Shown: one piece after another, positions 5,908-12,450 of the stretch
Layout of the letters: the number at the start of each line of letters is the position of its first letter
Numbering within the stretch: position 1 is the first letter of the stretch
Assembly: GCA_023247595.1 (NCBI GenBank)
Contig: JAHFGF010000029.1
Coordinates: forward strand, 1 to 12,450
Direction of reading: 5' to 3'
DNA: 12,450 nucleotides
Origin: Candidatus Omnitrophota bacterium
GTDB lineage: Bacteria > Omnitrophota > Koll11 > Zapsychrales > Fredricksoniimonadaceae
The notes under the pieces: model-generated
What the model was told of the DNA's origin: nothing
The model's database searches: none
The model's input: only the letters and a program-made list of their open reading frames with translations
Program-made: the position numbers and the translations under genes

Positions 5908-8187
5908 ATGCTGCTTATATTCCGTTTTATTTTTATCGTCTTTTCAGTGTTCGTCATACAGGTCACTTCTTCCTTTGCCCAGTCGGATTCGACCCCAGCT
6001 GATCTGAAGCCGACGGACTCCCCCAATGTGACCGCAGAGGTATGTATGCTATACCCTTTCGGTACAAAGCCTACTGACCCGCTTTGGCCGGAGTCGAACA
6101 ACAATCTGGTTGAAGCCTCGGACGGTACGATTTACGGCGCGTCCTCCAACGGCGGCTGCGCGGCCTGTCATGGGATGGTCTTTAAGATGACCACCGACGG
6201 GAAGTTTGAGATCATGCATGTCTTTGACGGCATTGACGGCGACGGTCCATCAGGCGGATTGACCAAGGGCTCGGATGACATGTTTTACGGTATCACCTAC
6301 AGCGGCGGAAAAGTGGAGTTTACATATATGGGGAAAAAGCATACGAAATACACCAAGACCGGGACTATCTTTTCTGTAACAGCCGGAAGCACGGGTATTC
6401 ATCCGATTTGGAGTTTTCGCAACAACTGGCTTCGCAGGGTCGGCAAGGGTGACCCGAAGCATACAGAGAAGGAGAAATTTGACGCGCCAGCGTCCTATCC
6501 GGTGTCCCCACCGGTCACCAACAGAAAAGGCTTGACGATGGGTGTGACCACCTACGCCTGGAATCAAGGTTATGGCACTTTGTATTCTCTCGAAGATGGG
6601 TTCACAGCTGTCGATAATATGGGCGGCGGCAAGGCTATGAAACTCATCAGCCTTTCACCTGGTGTGACTGATAATAATTTTTACGGTGTCTCTGCTTTCG
6701 GTCCTAAGGCCTTAAAAAAAGGAAGTCTGTTTGGGACGGTATTTATGTCCTCCGGTGGAAAACTTAAAGTCCTTCACACATTTGACGGCGCCGACGGTGC
6801 TGCTCCCTCAAATGTCATCCAGGGCAAAGACGGAAAACTTTACGGCACAACTTATTCGGGAGGTATGTACAAGCGCAAGCACGGCGTTATTTACAGCATG
6901 AACGCGGACGGGACTAATTATAAGATCCTGCATCATTTTAATAAAGCTGATGGCGCGCAGCCTATTGCCGCGCTCGTTTGGGGCACGGATAACAGGCTTT
7001 ATGGAAGCACCCGTTACGGCGGCTCGGCGGGCATGGGCGTGCTTTTTCGCATTGATCCTGATGGGGAAAATTACACGGTGCTTTATAATTTTAAACATGT
7101 CAACGGAAAAGCGCCCATGGGCAATATGATCCAGCATTCCGATAAAAATTTTTACGGGACAACGAATCTGGGTGGGCGGCACTACAGCGGGGGGATTTTC
7201 CGGTTGGATGCGGGATTATCCAAACCGCGCCCAATCGTCAATTTGATTTCGCGCAGGTGCTGTTCTCTCGGCCAAGGTGATACGTGGTACGGGGTTCGGT
7301 GGCGCACCGGTGGCGCTATTTTTCCGTCGGAAGCCCTAGGTCATCATGCCGGCGTAGGAATGGACAACACAGGCTATATTTATACCGCGAAGGCGGGCTT
7401 GATCGACTTGGGCCATGTCCGCGATCTCATTGACTGGACTAAACATGTTTATGATCTGTTGATGCAGGCTCCGCGCGATCAATTGCCGGTTTTCTCCATG
7501 CCTGAGGGCGAGGTGAGGATACTTAAACTTCCTTCCGACCAGGAGGAAATGTTGAGGCTGGCTGGCGCGATTGCGTATGTGAATGGCTGGGCCCATGAGC
7601 TTACCTCGTGGGGGGATTTATCGCCGGGCATGGATTGGTCGTCCTTCTCGCCGGAAGACCTGGTCTCGAATGTCGTCGGTGTCACCATCGGCCAACGAGC
7701 CATCCGCAATCATTGCACTCTTGATTTCAATACCGCTGTCGACCTGGAGATGGTCGAAATGATGAAAGAACTTAAGGTCCAGCAGAAAACAAAAACGCAG
7801 GACGTCCTAGACAGTGTCGATCGCGATAATTATTTTTGGAATATGGAAGGCAAATGGTTCACCATGGTCATCGGCGTGGAAACCCTTCTGCGGCGGAATT
7901 TTGACGTCTTTCCGTGGCTCGTTCCGTGGGAATATCCATCCTACCGGCCGGCATGGTTGAACGCCGTACAGTATAAAATGTATTATAAATATTTTGATTT
8001 TGCCATCTATAAGCCGGTGGATGGAAAGTCCGGTGTCACCCTGCAGACAATGCAGACTGAGACCGACGCGATCAGAAAAAAATGGGTCACCACAAATCCG
8101 AAGATGGATCGTTGGGACAGGCCTTCGGTGAAAAAGTCCGATCCGCCGCAGCCCCCTGATGTTCCCGGCTGGCCGCAGGGGAAGTAG
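5908..8187 (+). CDS. Secreted GloVer-repeat protein with C-terminal DUF4056-like domain
   Basis: The 759-residue product begins with a signal peptide (MLLIFRFIFIVFSVFVIQ..., likely cut after SSFA, 21-24). Residues about 65-435 contain GloVer tandem repeats of the pattern 'DG.lYG.t..GG...G..f....G....h.F': clear copies at 71-107 (DGTIYGASSNGG), 121-170, 308-344 (DGKLYGTTYSGG), 360-395 (DNRLYGSTRYGG) and 411-434, with a less regular copy near 250-293. Such repeats are expected to fold as a beta-propeller-like structure outside the cell. The C-terminal half (about 438-670) matches the DUF4056 pattern as I know it: a CC pair after RPIVNLISRR, GYIYTAKAGLIDLGHVRD (489-506), WAHELTSW (561-568) and SSFSPEDLVSNVVG (578-591). 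The function of both parts is unknown. A CxxCH motif (84-88) sits in the first repeat. The tail is proline-rich. DUF1428 follows after 32 bases. Confidence 0.8.
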   Translation: MLLIFRFIFIVFSVFVIQVTSSFAQSDSTPADLKPTDSPNVTAEVCMLYPFGTKPTDPLWPESNNNLVEASDGTIYGASSNGGCAACHGMVFKMTTDGKFEIMHVFDGIDGDGPSGGLTKGSDDMFYGITYSGGKVEFTYMGKKHTKYTKTGTIFSVTAGSTGIHPIWSFRNNWLRRVGKGDPKHTEKEKFDAPASYPVSPPVTNRKGLTMGVTTYAWNQGYGTLYSLEDGFTAVDNMGGGKAMKLISLSPGVTDNNFYGVSAFGPKALKKGSLFGTVFMSSGGKLKVLHTFDGADGAAPSNVIQGKDGKLYGTTYSGGMYKRKHGVIYSMNADGTNYKILHHFNKADGAQPIAALVWGTDNRLYGSTRYGGSAGMGVLFRIDPDGENYTVLYNFKHVNGKAPMGNMIQHSDKNFYGTTNLGGRHYSGGIFRLDAGLSKPRPIVNLISRRCCSLGQGDTWYGVRWRTGGAIFPSEALGHHAGVGMDNTGYIYTAKAGLIDLGHVRDLIDWTKHVYDLLMQAPRDQLPVFSMPEGEVRILKLPSDQEEMLRLAGAIAYVNGWAHELTSWGDLSPGMDWSSFSPEDLVSNVVGVTIGQRAIRNHCTLDFNTAVDLEMVEMMKELKVQQKTKTQDVLDSVDRDNYFWNMEGKWFTMVIGVETLLRRNFDVFPWLVPWEYPSYRPAWLNAVQYKMYYKYFDFAIYKPVDGKSGVTLQTMQTETDAIRKKWVTTNPKMDRWDRPSVKKSDPPQPPDVPGWPQGK

Positions 8188-8219
8188 CAGTGCAGGATCA
8201 AAGGTGTTCCAAAAATAAG

Positions 8220-8585
8220 ATGATGATGAAATACGTCGATGGATTCGTTTTGGCAGTTCCCAAGAAAAAGCTGAAGCAATATTTAGGAATGGCCCGCAAG
8301 GCGAGCCAAATATGGAAGGACCACGGAGCGCTGGAATACCGTGAGGCGGTGGGCGATGATTTGGCAGTTAAGATGGGATGCCCTTTCCCGAAATTGGCCA
8401 GGGCTAAAGCCGACGAGACCGTGGTCTTTGCCTGGATCGTCTACAAATCCAAAGCGCATCGCAACCAGGTCAATGCGAAAGTCATGAAAGACCCGCGCGT
8501 CGCCGCGATGTGCGACCCCAAAGACATGCCCTTTGACGTCAAGCGCATGAGCTACGGCGGATTCAAAATCGCTGTCGCGGCGTAA
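8220..8585 (+). CDS. DUF1428 (YbaA-like) family protein
   Basis: This small soluble protein of 121 residues has the DUF1428 family pattern nearly throughout: KYVDGFVLAVPKKKL (4-18), MARKASQIWKDHGALEYRE (24-42), ETVVFAWIVYKSKAHRNQVN (66-85) and KVMKDPRVAAM (88-98). The fold is a dimeric alpha/beta barrel (ferredoxin-like) type; the biochemical role is unknown. Three consecutive ATG codons (8220, 8223, 8226) precede KYVDGF, and the family start supports this cluster rather than the GTG at 8190, which adds a charged, non-conserved leader. The only ribosome-binding-like sequence, AAAGGTG at 8200-8206, is 13 or more bases away, so the exact start among the three is unsure. The gene lies 32 bases after the GloVer gene and is probably co-transcribed with it. 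Confidence 0.85.
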   Translation: MMMKYVDGFVLAVPKKKLKQYLGMARKASQIWKDHGALEYREAVGDDLAVKMGCPFPKLARAKADETVVFAWIVYKSKAHRNQVNAKVMKDPRVAAMCDPKDMPFDVKRMSYGGFKIAVAA

Positions 8586-8594
8586 GTGTTATGA

Positions 8595-8621
8595 GGACAC
8601 GGTCCCAAATTGCCAAATTGG
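8595..8621. repeat. Small hairpin plus tandem CCAAATTG, possible repeat remnant
   Basis: GGAC at 8595-8598 and GTCC at 8602-8605 form a short hairpin, followed directly by two exact copies of CCAAATTG (8605-8612 and 8613-8620). 'Ggacacggtccc' followed by 'aaatt' text resembles intergenic palindromes that accompany REP-associated Y1 transposases in some Gram-negative genomes. That link is from memory and the stretch is short. Confidence 0.3.
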
Positions 8622-8630
8622 ATCTAGTTT

Positions 8631-8912
8631 ATGGGAAATAAAGACCAAAATGTTGCTCGAGTATGGAGGGAAATTCATGACATACTCCTTCGGGTTTGGG
8701 ATCCAATCGGAATTAACGATTGCGCTAGCGCTCAAGATGAATATGATTCATATATCGATGAGGTCTATTCTTTATTGTTGAAGGCCGCTGATTTAAAAAG
8801 TTTGGATGGTTTGTTGTTTTCCATTGAGACAAAGCGGATGGGATTATCAGGTCAGAATTCTCGACGGATAGATGCTGTCCGTGCTTTGCTCAGTATAAAA
8901 TTAAAGACTTAA
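8631..8912 (+). CDS. Small protein of unknown function with WDPIGI...DEYDSYI pattern
   Basis: The 93-residue product is charged and predicted mostly helical, with no signal peptide or membrane segment. The central stretch from ILLRVWDPIGI (18-28) to DEYDSYIDEVYSLLL (36-50), then the tail ETKRMGLSG (67-75), recalls a class of short bacterial proteins with a conserved W-D-P-hydrophobic-G and an E-Y-D-x-Y segment. I cannot attach it to a named family or function with confidence; DUF1871-like proteins share part of the WDP pattern. It has no good ribosome-binding site before ATG 8631, and it stands alone between a repeat-like sequence and an A/T-rich gap. Coding is supported by the open frame, the sensible amino-acid composition and the remembered pattern. 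It could have arrived by transfer. Confidence 0.6.
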   Translation: MGNKDQNVARVWREIHDILLRVWDPIGINDCASAQDEYDSYIDEVYSLLLKAADLKSLDGLLFSIETKRMGLSGQNSRRIDAVRALLSIKLKT

Positions 8913-8948
8913 AATAGTGATCCACCTGCATTTTTTACACAATAAATT

Positions 8949-8976
8949 TTGATTGTACTTATTTTGATTTTACATT
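8949..8976 (+). promoter_or_regulatory. Weak candidate promoter for the GST gene
   Basis: In the 124-base A/T-rich gap before the GST gene, TTGATT (8949-8954) and TACATT (8971-8976) are 16 bases apart, each with four of six consensus matches. Position is plausible, since the small upstream gene seems separate, but A/T-rich DNA yields such matches easily. Confidence 0.25.
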
Positions 8977-9036
8977 AGGGTAATGGTCTGTTTTGAAGCT
9001 GTACGGTCAATAATGTCGTAATCGAAAGGATGTTTT

Positions 9037-9687
9037 ATGATTAAGTTATACGGTAATAATTTTTCTTATAACAGCAACAAGGTGCGTTTTGCCGCTAACG
9101 CGATGAATGTTGCTTATGATTTTCAGTCGGTTGATTTGGCAGCCGGCGAACAGCGCCAAGAAAATTTTTTAAAAGTCAATCCGGTCGGCCGCATTCCGGC
9201 TTTGACCGACGGTGATTTTGTGGTCTTTGAAAGCAATGCCATCATGCGCTATCTGGCCGAGAAAACCAATTCGCCGCTTTATCCCAAAGATCTGCAGAAG
9301 AGCGCCATTGTCAATCAGTGGCTGGATTTCGGTTCCATCCACATCGGCGGGGCCATGGGGAAAATATTTTTTAATACGCTGGTCTACAAGTTTGTCAATG
9401 GGACCAAAGATGAGAATTCTCTTAAAGAAGGCCGTCAGTTTTTGACGAATTTTTTAAAGAATGTCGATGCGCAGCTAGCCAAGACGCCGTACATCTGCGG
9501 CAATGACCTGACGCTTGCGGATTTAAATCTTCTGGCCATACTTGACCCGTGCGAAGTGACGGGAACTGACATTTCGGCTTTTGTTAAAGTGGTGGCCTGG
9601 AGAAAAAAATTGCAGGCGCAGGATCTTTATCAGAAAGTGTTTCCGTCTTTTACAGAGTTCGTAAATGGTATTCTTCAAAAGGCCTAA
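9037..9687 (+). CDS. Glutathione S-transferase family protein
   Basis: The 216-residue protein has the two-domain cytosolic GST layout. The N-terminal thioredoxin-fold domain (1-76) contains IKLYGNNFSYNSNKVR, with Ser10, Tyr11 or Ser13 as candidate catalytic residues, then NPVGRIPAL (48-56) bearing the cis-proline Pro54, and the gamma-glutamyl-binding E65-S66 in FESNAIMRYL (64-73). The helical C-terminal domain (about 87-216) includes the capping-box-like LTLADLNLLAIL (158-169), conserved in GSTs. The expected activity is conjugation of glutathione to electrophiles or glutathione-dependent thiol chemistry; it resembles theta-like bacterial GSTs, with no specific substrate implied. AAAGGA at 9025-9030, six bases before the ATG, supports the start. 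The DUF1579 gene follows after 38 bases and may share the transcript. Confidence 0.9.
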   Translation: MIKLYGNNFSYNSNKVRFAANAMNVAYDFQSVDLAAGEQRQENFLKVNPVGRIPALTDGDFVVFESNAIMRYLAEKTNSPLYPKDLQKSAIVNQWLDFGSIHIGGAMGKIFFNTLVYKFVNGTKDENSLKEGRQFLTNFLKNVDAQLAKTPYICGNDLTLADLNLLAILDPCEVTGTDISAFVKVVAWRKKLQAQDLYQKVFPSFTEFVNGILQKA

Positions 9688-9712
9688 AAATATTTTTGAT
9701 TAATATCAAACC

Positions 9713-9720
9713 AAAGGAGA
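9713..9720 (+). promoter_or_regulatory. Ribosome binding site deciding the DUF1579 gene start
   Basis: AAAGGAGA is five bases before ATG 9726. An upstream in-frame alternative at 9696 would add residues ahead of the signal peptide and would translate through this site, so 9726 is preferred. Confidence 0.65.
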
Positions 9721-9725
9721 AAAAA

Positions 9726-10376
9726 ATGAAAAAAAGTTTATGGGTGTTGGTTGTGTTCACAGTGTATGCTTTAACGGTTTCAAACTTCGCGAGGGCTGGG
9801 GAAATGGCGATGCCTGCCGTCGATGCGGCCATCGATTCAATGCCAAAATCGGAAGTGAACGACGAACAAAAAGCCATGATGGAACACATGAAGGAATATT
9901 CAATGGTTAATGAACATCATGATTTTTTAAAATCGCTTGAAGGAACATGGAAAACATCGGTTAAATTCTGGATGGATCCTGCCGGTCAGCCGGAGGTTTC
10001 AGAAGGGACAAGCGTTGCCAAGGTCATCATGGGCGGACGTTTTCTGGAGCAGACGTTTAACGGCACCGCGATGGGCCAACCGTTTGAAGGCCGCGGCATT
10101 CTTGGTTATGACAATATGAAAAAAGAATACACCAGCATCTGGTTGGACAATATGTCCACAGGCATCATGACTGGCGCCGGACAATACAACGCGGAAACAA
10201 AAACGCTCGCGGCAGAAGGCAGCATGTCCTGTCCAGTGACGCAGGAAACTCATCGCTGGTATCGCGATGTGACAACCATGACCGACGCTGATCATTATAA
10301 GTACGAAACGTTCATGAAAGACAAAGACGGTAAAGAATTTCGTTCGATGGAAATTGTTTACAGCCGCGCGATGTAA
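9726..10376 (+). CDS. Secreted DUF1579 family protein
   Basis: The 216-residue product starts with a signal peptide (MKKSLWVLVVFTVYALTVSNFARA, likely cut after Ala24). Low-complexity Met/Glu-rich sequence follows (about 25-60), then a DUF1579 domain: FLKSLEGTWKTSVKFWMDPAG (67-87), the VIMGGRFLEQTFNGTAMGQPFEGRGILGYD segment (99-128), and YTSIWLDNMSTGIMTGAGQY (134-153). DUF1579 proteins are small lipocalin-like beta-barrel proteins of unknown ligand, often found exported. Here export to the periplasm is inferred from the signal peptide; no lipobox cysteine is present. It is the last gene before a strong terminator and may be co-transcribed with the GST upstream. Confidence 0.85.
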   Translation: MKKSLWVLVVFTVYALTVSNFARAGEMAMPAVDAAIDSMPKSEVNDEQKAMMEHMKEYSMVNEHHDFLKSLEGTWKTSVKFWMDPAGQPEVSEGTSVAKVIMGGRFLEQTFNGTAMGQPFEGRGILGYDNMKKEYTSIWLDNMSTGIMTGAGQYNAETKTLAAEGSMSCPVTQETHRWYRDVTTMTDADHYKYETFMKDKDGKEFRSMEIVYSRAM

Positions 10377-10388
10377 TTGACGCGTATC

Positions 10389-10430
10389 AACCCTATCCGG
10401 CAGTACAAATTGCCGGGTAGGGTTTTTTCT
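10389..10430 (+). terminator. Rho-independent terminator after the DUF1579 gene
   Basis: A 14-base-pair stem with one G-T wobble (10389-10402 against 10411-10424), an 8-base loop and a run of six T (10423-10428). The stem is G/C-rich at its centre, and it lies 12 bases after the stop codon. It cleanly closes the transcript. Confidence 0.92.
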
Positions 10431-10449
10431 TTAGCGCTCTTTTATGCAA

Positions 10450-10471
10450 TTCTACCTGTTCTACCTGTTCT
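10450..10471. repeat. Short tandem repeat of TTCTACCTG
   Basis: Two adjoining near-copies of a 'tctacctgt' unit lie about 20 bases upstream of the TATAAT box of the next gene. The unit is too short to interpret; it might be a regulator half-site pair or chance slippage. Confidence 0.3.
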
Positions 10472-10496
10472 GATTTTTATTTTTGTCATGTATAAT
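10468..10496 (+). promoter_or_regulatory. Promoter candidate with perfect TATAAT -10
   Basis: TATAAT at 10491-10496 matches the -10 consensus exactly; the best -35, TTCTGA at 10468-10473 (17-base spacing), matches in only three positions. Placed after a strong terminator and before the next gene, it plausibly starts transcription near 10503. A weak -35 suggests activator help or low basal use. Confidence 0.45.
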
Positions 10497-10560
10497 TGGG
10501 CATCTTTGAATGCCGCGTATAACTAATGCCATCCATTTGTGGTTAACTGAAAGTTTAAGA

Positions 10561-12156
10561 ATGAGTTTGTTTCGATTATGGCATCGGCTTCTGTTGTTTG
10601 TGTTCCTCGTTGTCCTGCCCAATGTTGCTTTTGGCGCCACCAAAGCGGCAGATTCCCCAGAGGATTTAAAACTTTTGTCGTGGATGCGCGCTAATGTGAG
10701 TCAGGTGACCGCTGTTCCATTTAGTTTTGAAATTTTCGGCGATAAGAATTCCGTCTATAAAAAAATAGGCCGCCGCAGTTCGGTAACCGGCATTATTGAA
10801 CGCATGATTGTTGACCAAGGGATTTCCATTTATGACGCCGCGCTTTGGCAGATGGCGCTGGCCAGTACGGGGGACATCAAGGATCATGCGAGGGCACAAA
10901 AATTAGTTGAGTATTATTGGAACGGCGCTTTAGGTGATTTCGATGATATCCGCACCGGTTCCGGCCGGCAGATCTTTGTTTATGATCCCATGAATCCTGA
11001 GGAGGTCACAGCTGATTTATCGCAGGAAGGCAGGCGGGGATTTATTTTTCGGATTTTAAACGCGAACGGCCATTATTTATCGCCGGATCCGCTCGACGGA
11101 AAAACAGCTTACGGCGGTTTTCCTAATAATCCTAAAATTCATTGGGAAGATTGGAAACCGATTGCCGGAGAAAATGCTTGGGTGGTCATGGCTGCCCTGC
11201 ATCTTTTTATGAATGAACCGTCGAGTTTGGCAACAGTGTCTATGGAATTTAAATTAGCCCAGGAACTGGCACGGGCAGCAATGTTGCTTCAGGCCGAAAA
11301 CGGTGGTATCCGGATGTCTCCTATCGGAACGTATTATCATCTGCAGGATATTGACCCAAACTTAAATGATGAAGCCATTGCCCATGAGCTCGACGCCCGC
11401 GCTAAAACCGTGAATGCGGACAGCCCCACCATTGAAAAGAAAATTAAGGTCGGCCGTCTGGAATATCCGCCCTATCATCTGTGGTATTACGACGAGATTT
11501 CTATTGAAAATAATATTTCCTGGTACGCGGCACTGCGTATGTTATACCGTTTGACCAATGACGCTAAATACGCGCAGGCCATGCGGCGCATTGAGGATTG
11601 CGTCAAGTCCAATTGGGACGCCAAGCATCATGTGTTTTATCAGGGCGCTCATTTTGTCAAAGGGGAATGGAAGCCTAATAAGGAGCCGTTTGCCGTGGAT
11701 GTCCAGAATTGGGCGATTATTGTTTTCGGTCCGCAAACCATTGATGAATGGTTTGGCGAAGGGACAGCTAACCGCATGTGGAAAACGACTAAAGAAAAAG
11801 CAGGTGTTACGAACAGAGACGGCGGGCTTAAAGGGTTAGGGTTCACGACTGAGAATGACAGGGTTTCGATTGAGTGGACATCGGGAGCGATTTTAGCCGT
11901 CAGGATGATGAGTGATTATTACCGTCAGTCACATTCGGATTGGGCTTCCGATCTCGCTCGTGACGCGAAAAACATGCGCGCCGGAATTGAAGAATACCGG
12001 TTTAATATCCGCCCCGGCGAAGATGCGTATTCTTATTCATCGCTGCGCCGATGGATTCCCTTTGGATGGTTTTCGCACGAGAAAGAAGTCTTGAGTCTGG
12101 CCTCAACCGCTTGGGTGTATCTGAGTGACAAAGATGTGAATCCGTTTGAGTTGTAA
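10561..12156 (+). CDS. Secreted all-helical toroid protein, possible glycosidase-like (unknown function)
   Basis: The 531-residue product has a signal peptide (MSLFRLWHRLLLFVFLVVLPNVAFG, likely cut after AFG/A near 25). The mature part shows repeated helix-pair patterns with Trp and small residues at the inner helix: YDAALWQMALASTGD (91-105), AGENAWVVMAALHLFM (202-217), NISWYAALRMLYRLTND (318-334), VDVQNWAIIVFG (379-390), SIEWTSGAILAVRMM (436-450) and VLSLASTAWVYLS (510-522). This is typical of (alpha/alpha)6-toroid proteins, such as six-hairpin glycosidases and related enzymes. Acidic candidates such as D311, E312 and E316 lie beside the aromatic YPPYHLWYYDEIS (302-314) stretch. I do not recognise the specific family, and no sugar substrate can be read from sequence. 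An alternative ATG at 10510 would lengthen the signal region by 17 residues; 10561 gives a conventional signal peptide, though its ribosome-binding site (GAAAG) is weak. Confidence 0.72.
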   Translation: MSLFRLWHRLLLFVFLVVLPNVAFGATKAADSPEDLKLLSWMRANVSQVTAVPFSFEIFGDKNSVYKKIGRRSSVTGIIERMIVDQGISIYDAALWQMALASTGDIKDHARAQKLVEYYWNGALGDFDDIRTGSGRQIFVYDPMNPEEVTADLSQEGRRGFIFRILNANGHYLSPDPLDGKTAYGGFPNNPKIHWEDWKPIAGENAWVVMAALHLFMNEPSSLATVSMEFKLAQELARAAMLLQAENGGIRMSPIGTYYHLQDIDPNLNDEAIAHELDARAKTVNADSPTIEKKIKVGRLEYPPYHLWYYDEISIENNISWYAALRMLYRLTNDAKYAQAMRRIEDCVKSNWDAKHHVFYQGAHFVKGEWKPNKEPFAVDVQNWAIIVFGPQTIDEWFGEGTANRMWKTTKEKAGVTNRDGGLKGLGFTTENDRVSIEWTSGAILAVRMMSDYYRQSHSDWASDLARDAKNMRAGIEEYRFNIRPGEDAYSYSSLRRWIPFGWFSHEKEVLSLASTAWVYLSDKDVNPFEL

Positions 12157-12179
12157 ATAAAACGAAAGTCAGCGTAAAC

Positions 12180-12450
12180 ATGAAATTTAAGGCAAGTCTA
12201 TTCGCAAAGGGGTGCAATGGGCAGTTTTTAACTGTCCTTTATTTTTTATTCGGATTTATTTTTATTGCCTTCGGGGAATATGTCGCGGCAGCCATTTTGA
12301 GTAGTATTTTTGTCATGGCAATTGTTCGTTTATATTTTAGAAGCATGTCATTTGATAATGATATTTTTTGTTATGACGGCTGGTTTCATCGAGTAGAAAT
12401 TCGATATGCGCATATATTAAAGATCAAAAGCTCTTCGAAGTTAGGATGCC
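12180..12450 (+). CDS. Small membrane protein, possibly PH-like tail (3' end missing)
   Basis: The frame from ATG 12180 stays open to the window edge, giving 90 residues. Two hydrophobic segments (about 17-32 and 33-51) form a membrane hairpin, followed by a soluble part beginning SMSFDNDIFCYDGWFHRVEIRYAHILKI (56-82). That pattern, two helices followed by a beta-rich stretch with 'I.Y..I..I', is common in bacterial membrane proteins with a PH-like (bPH) domain. The family is not certain because the domain is cut. It begins 23 bases after the toroid gene, so it is likely in the same operon. No strong ribosome-binding site is visible. Confidence 0.6.
   Translation, partial: MKFKASLFAKGCNGQFLTVLYFLFGFIFIAFGEYVAAAILSSIFVMAIVRLYFRSMSFDNDIFCYDGWFHRVEIRYAHILKIKSSSKLGC

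Noticed and set aside
6808..7182. Open frame on the minus strand inside the GloVer gene
   Set aside because: It overlaps a gene whose repeats are clear, and it shows no family pattern.
8190..8219. GTG start for the DUF1428 protein
   Set aside because: The added residues are charged and not part of the family pattern, and the family begins near KYVDGF.
9685..9715. Palindromic A/T text (AAAAATATTTTT and TTGAT...ATCAA) after the GST gene, as terminator or promoter
   Set aside because: The arms are very short and A/T-rich, and the spacing to the next gene suggests read-through; it is not separable from chance.
1..12450. CRISPR array, transposase, prophage or toxin-antitoxin module
   Set aside because: No regularly spaced repeats, no transposase or integrase motif and no paired small genes were found on either strand.

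Overview
The window is a protein-coding bacterial segment with every supported gene on the + strand. Short gaps, signal peptides on several products and a PilT-type ATPase point to a Gram-negative (didermic) bacterium of moderate G+C. The mix (membrane ferritin, Kir-like channel, YihY, GloVer-repeat protein) would suit an uncultured environmental lineage such as Omnitrophota or a deep-branching proteobacterium. That placement is a guess, because the window holds no rRNA, tRNA or other phylogenetic marker.

Layout. 1-918 is the 3' part of a membrane-bound ferritin (rubrerythrin-like domain fused to a VIT1/CCC1 transporter domain), ending in an inverted repeat that resembles a terminator. A candidate promoter then leads into a pair of membrane-protein genes: a Kir-like channel (1077-1976) that has lost the canonical K+ filter, and a YihY/BrkB family protein (2039-3364). 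Next come a PilT-type ATPase with an extra C-terminal receiver-like domain (3445-4941) and a YafJ-type class II glutamine amidotransferase (5004-5783). A gap with a degraded palindromic repeat precedes a secreted protein of GloVer repeats fused to a DUF4056-like domain (5908-8187), which is followed closely by a DUF1428 gene (8220-8585). Then follow a small gene of unknown function (8631-8912), a glutathione S-transferase (9037-9687) and a secreted DUF1579 protein (9726-10376) closed by a strong rho-independent terminator. A new transcription unit with a TATAAT box encodes a secreted, predicted all-helical toroid protein (10561-12156), and a membrane protein (12180 onward) runs off the window.

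How the genes relate. No single pathway ties the window together. Several genes suit ion or metal handling and envelope stress (ferritin-transporter, Kir-like channel, YihY, GST), but this is inferred from families and proximity only. No CRISPR array, phage module, transposase, toxin-antitoxin pair or recognised defence operon is present. The most unusual observations are the Kir-like channel without a TVGYG/TIGYG filter, the PilT-receiver fusion with a changed retraction motif, and the GloVer-DUF4056 fusion carrying a lone CxxCH motif.
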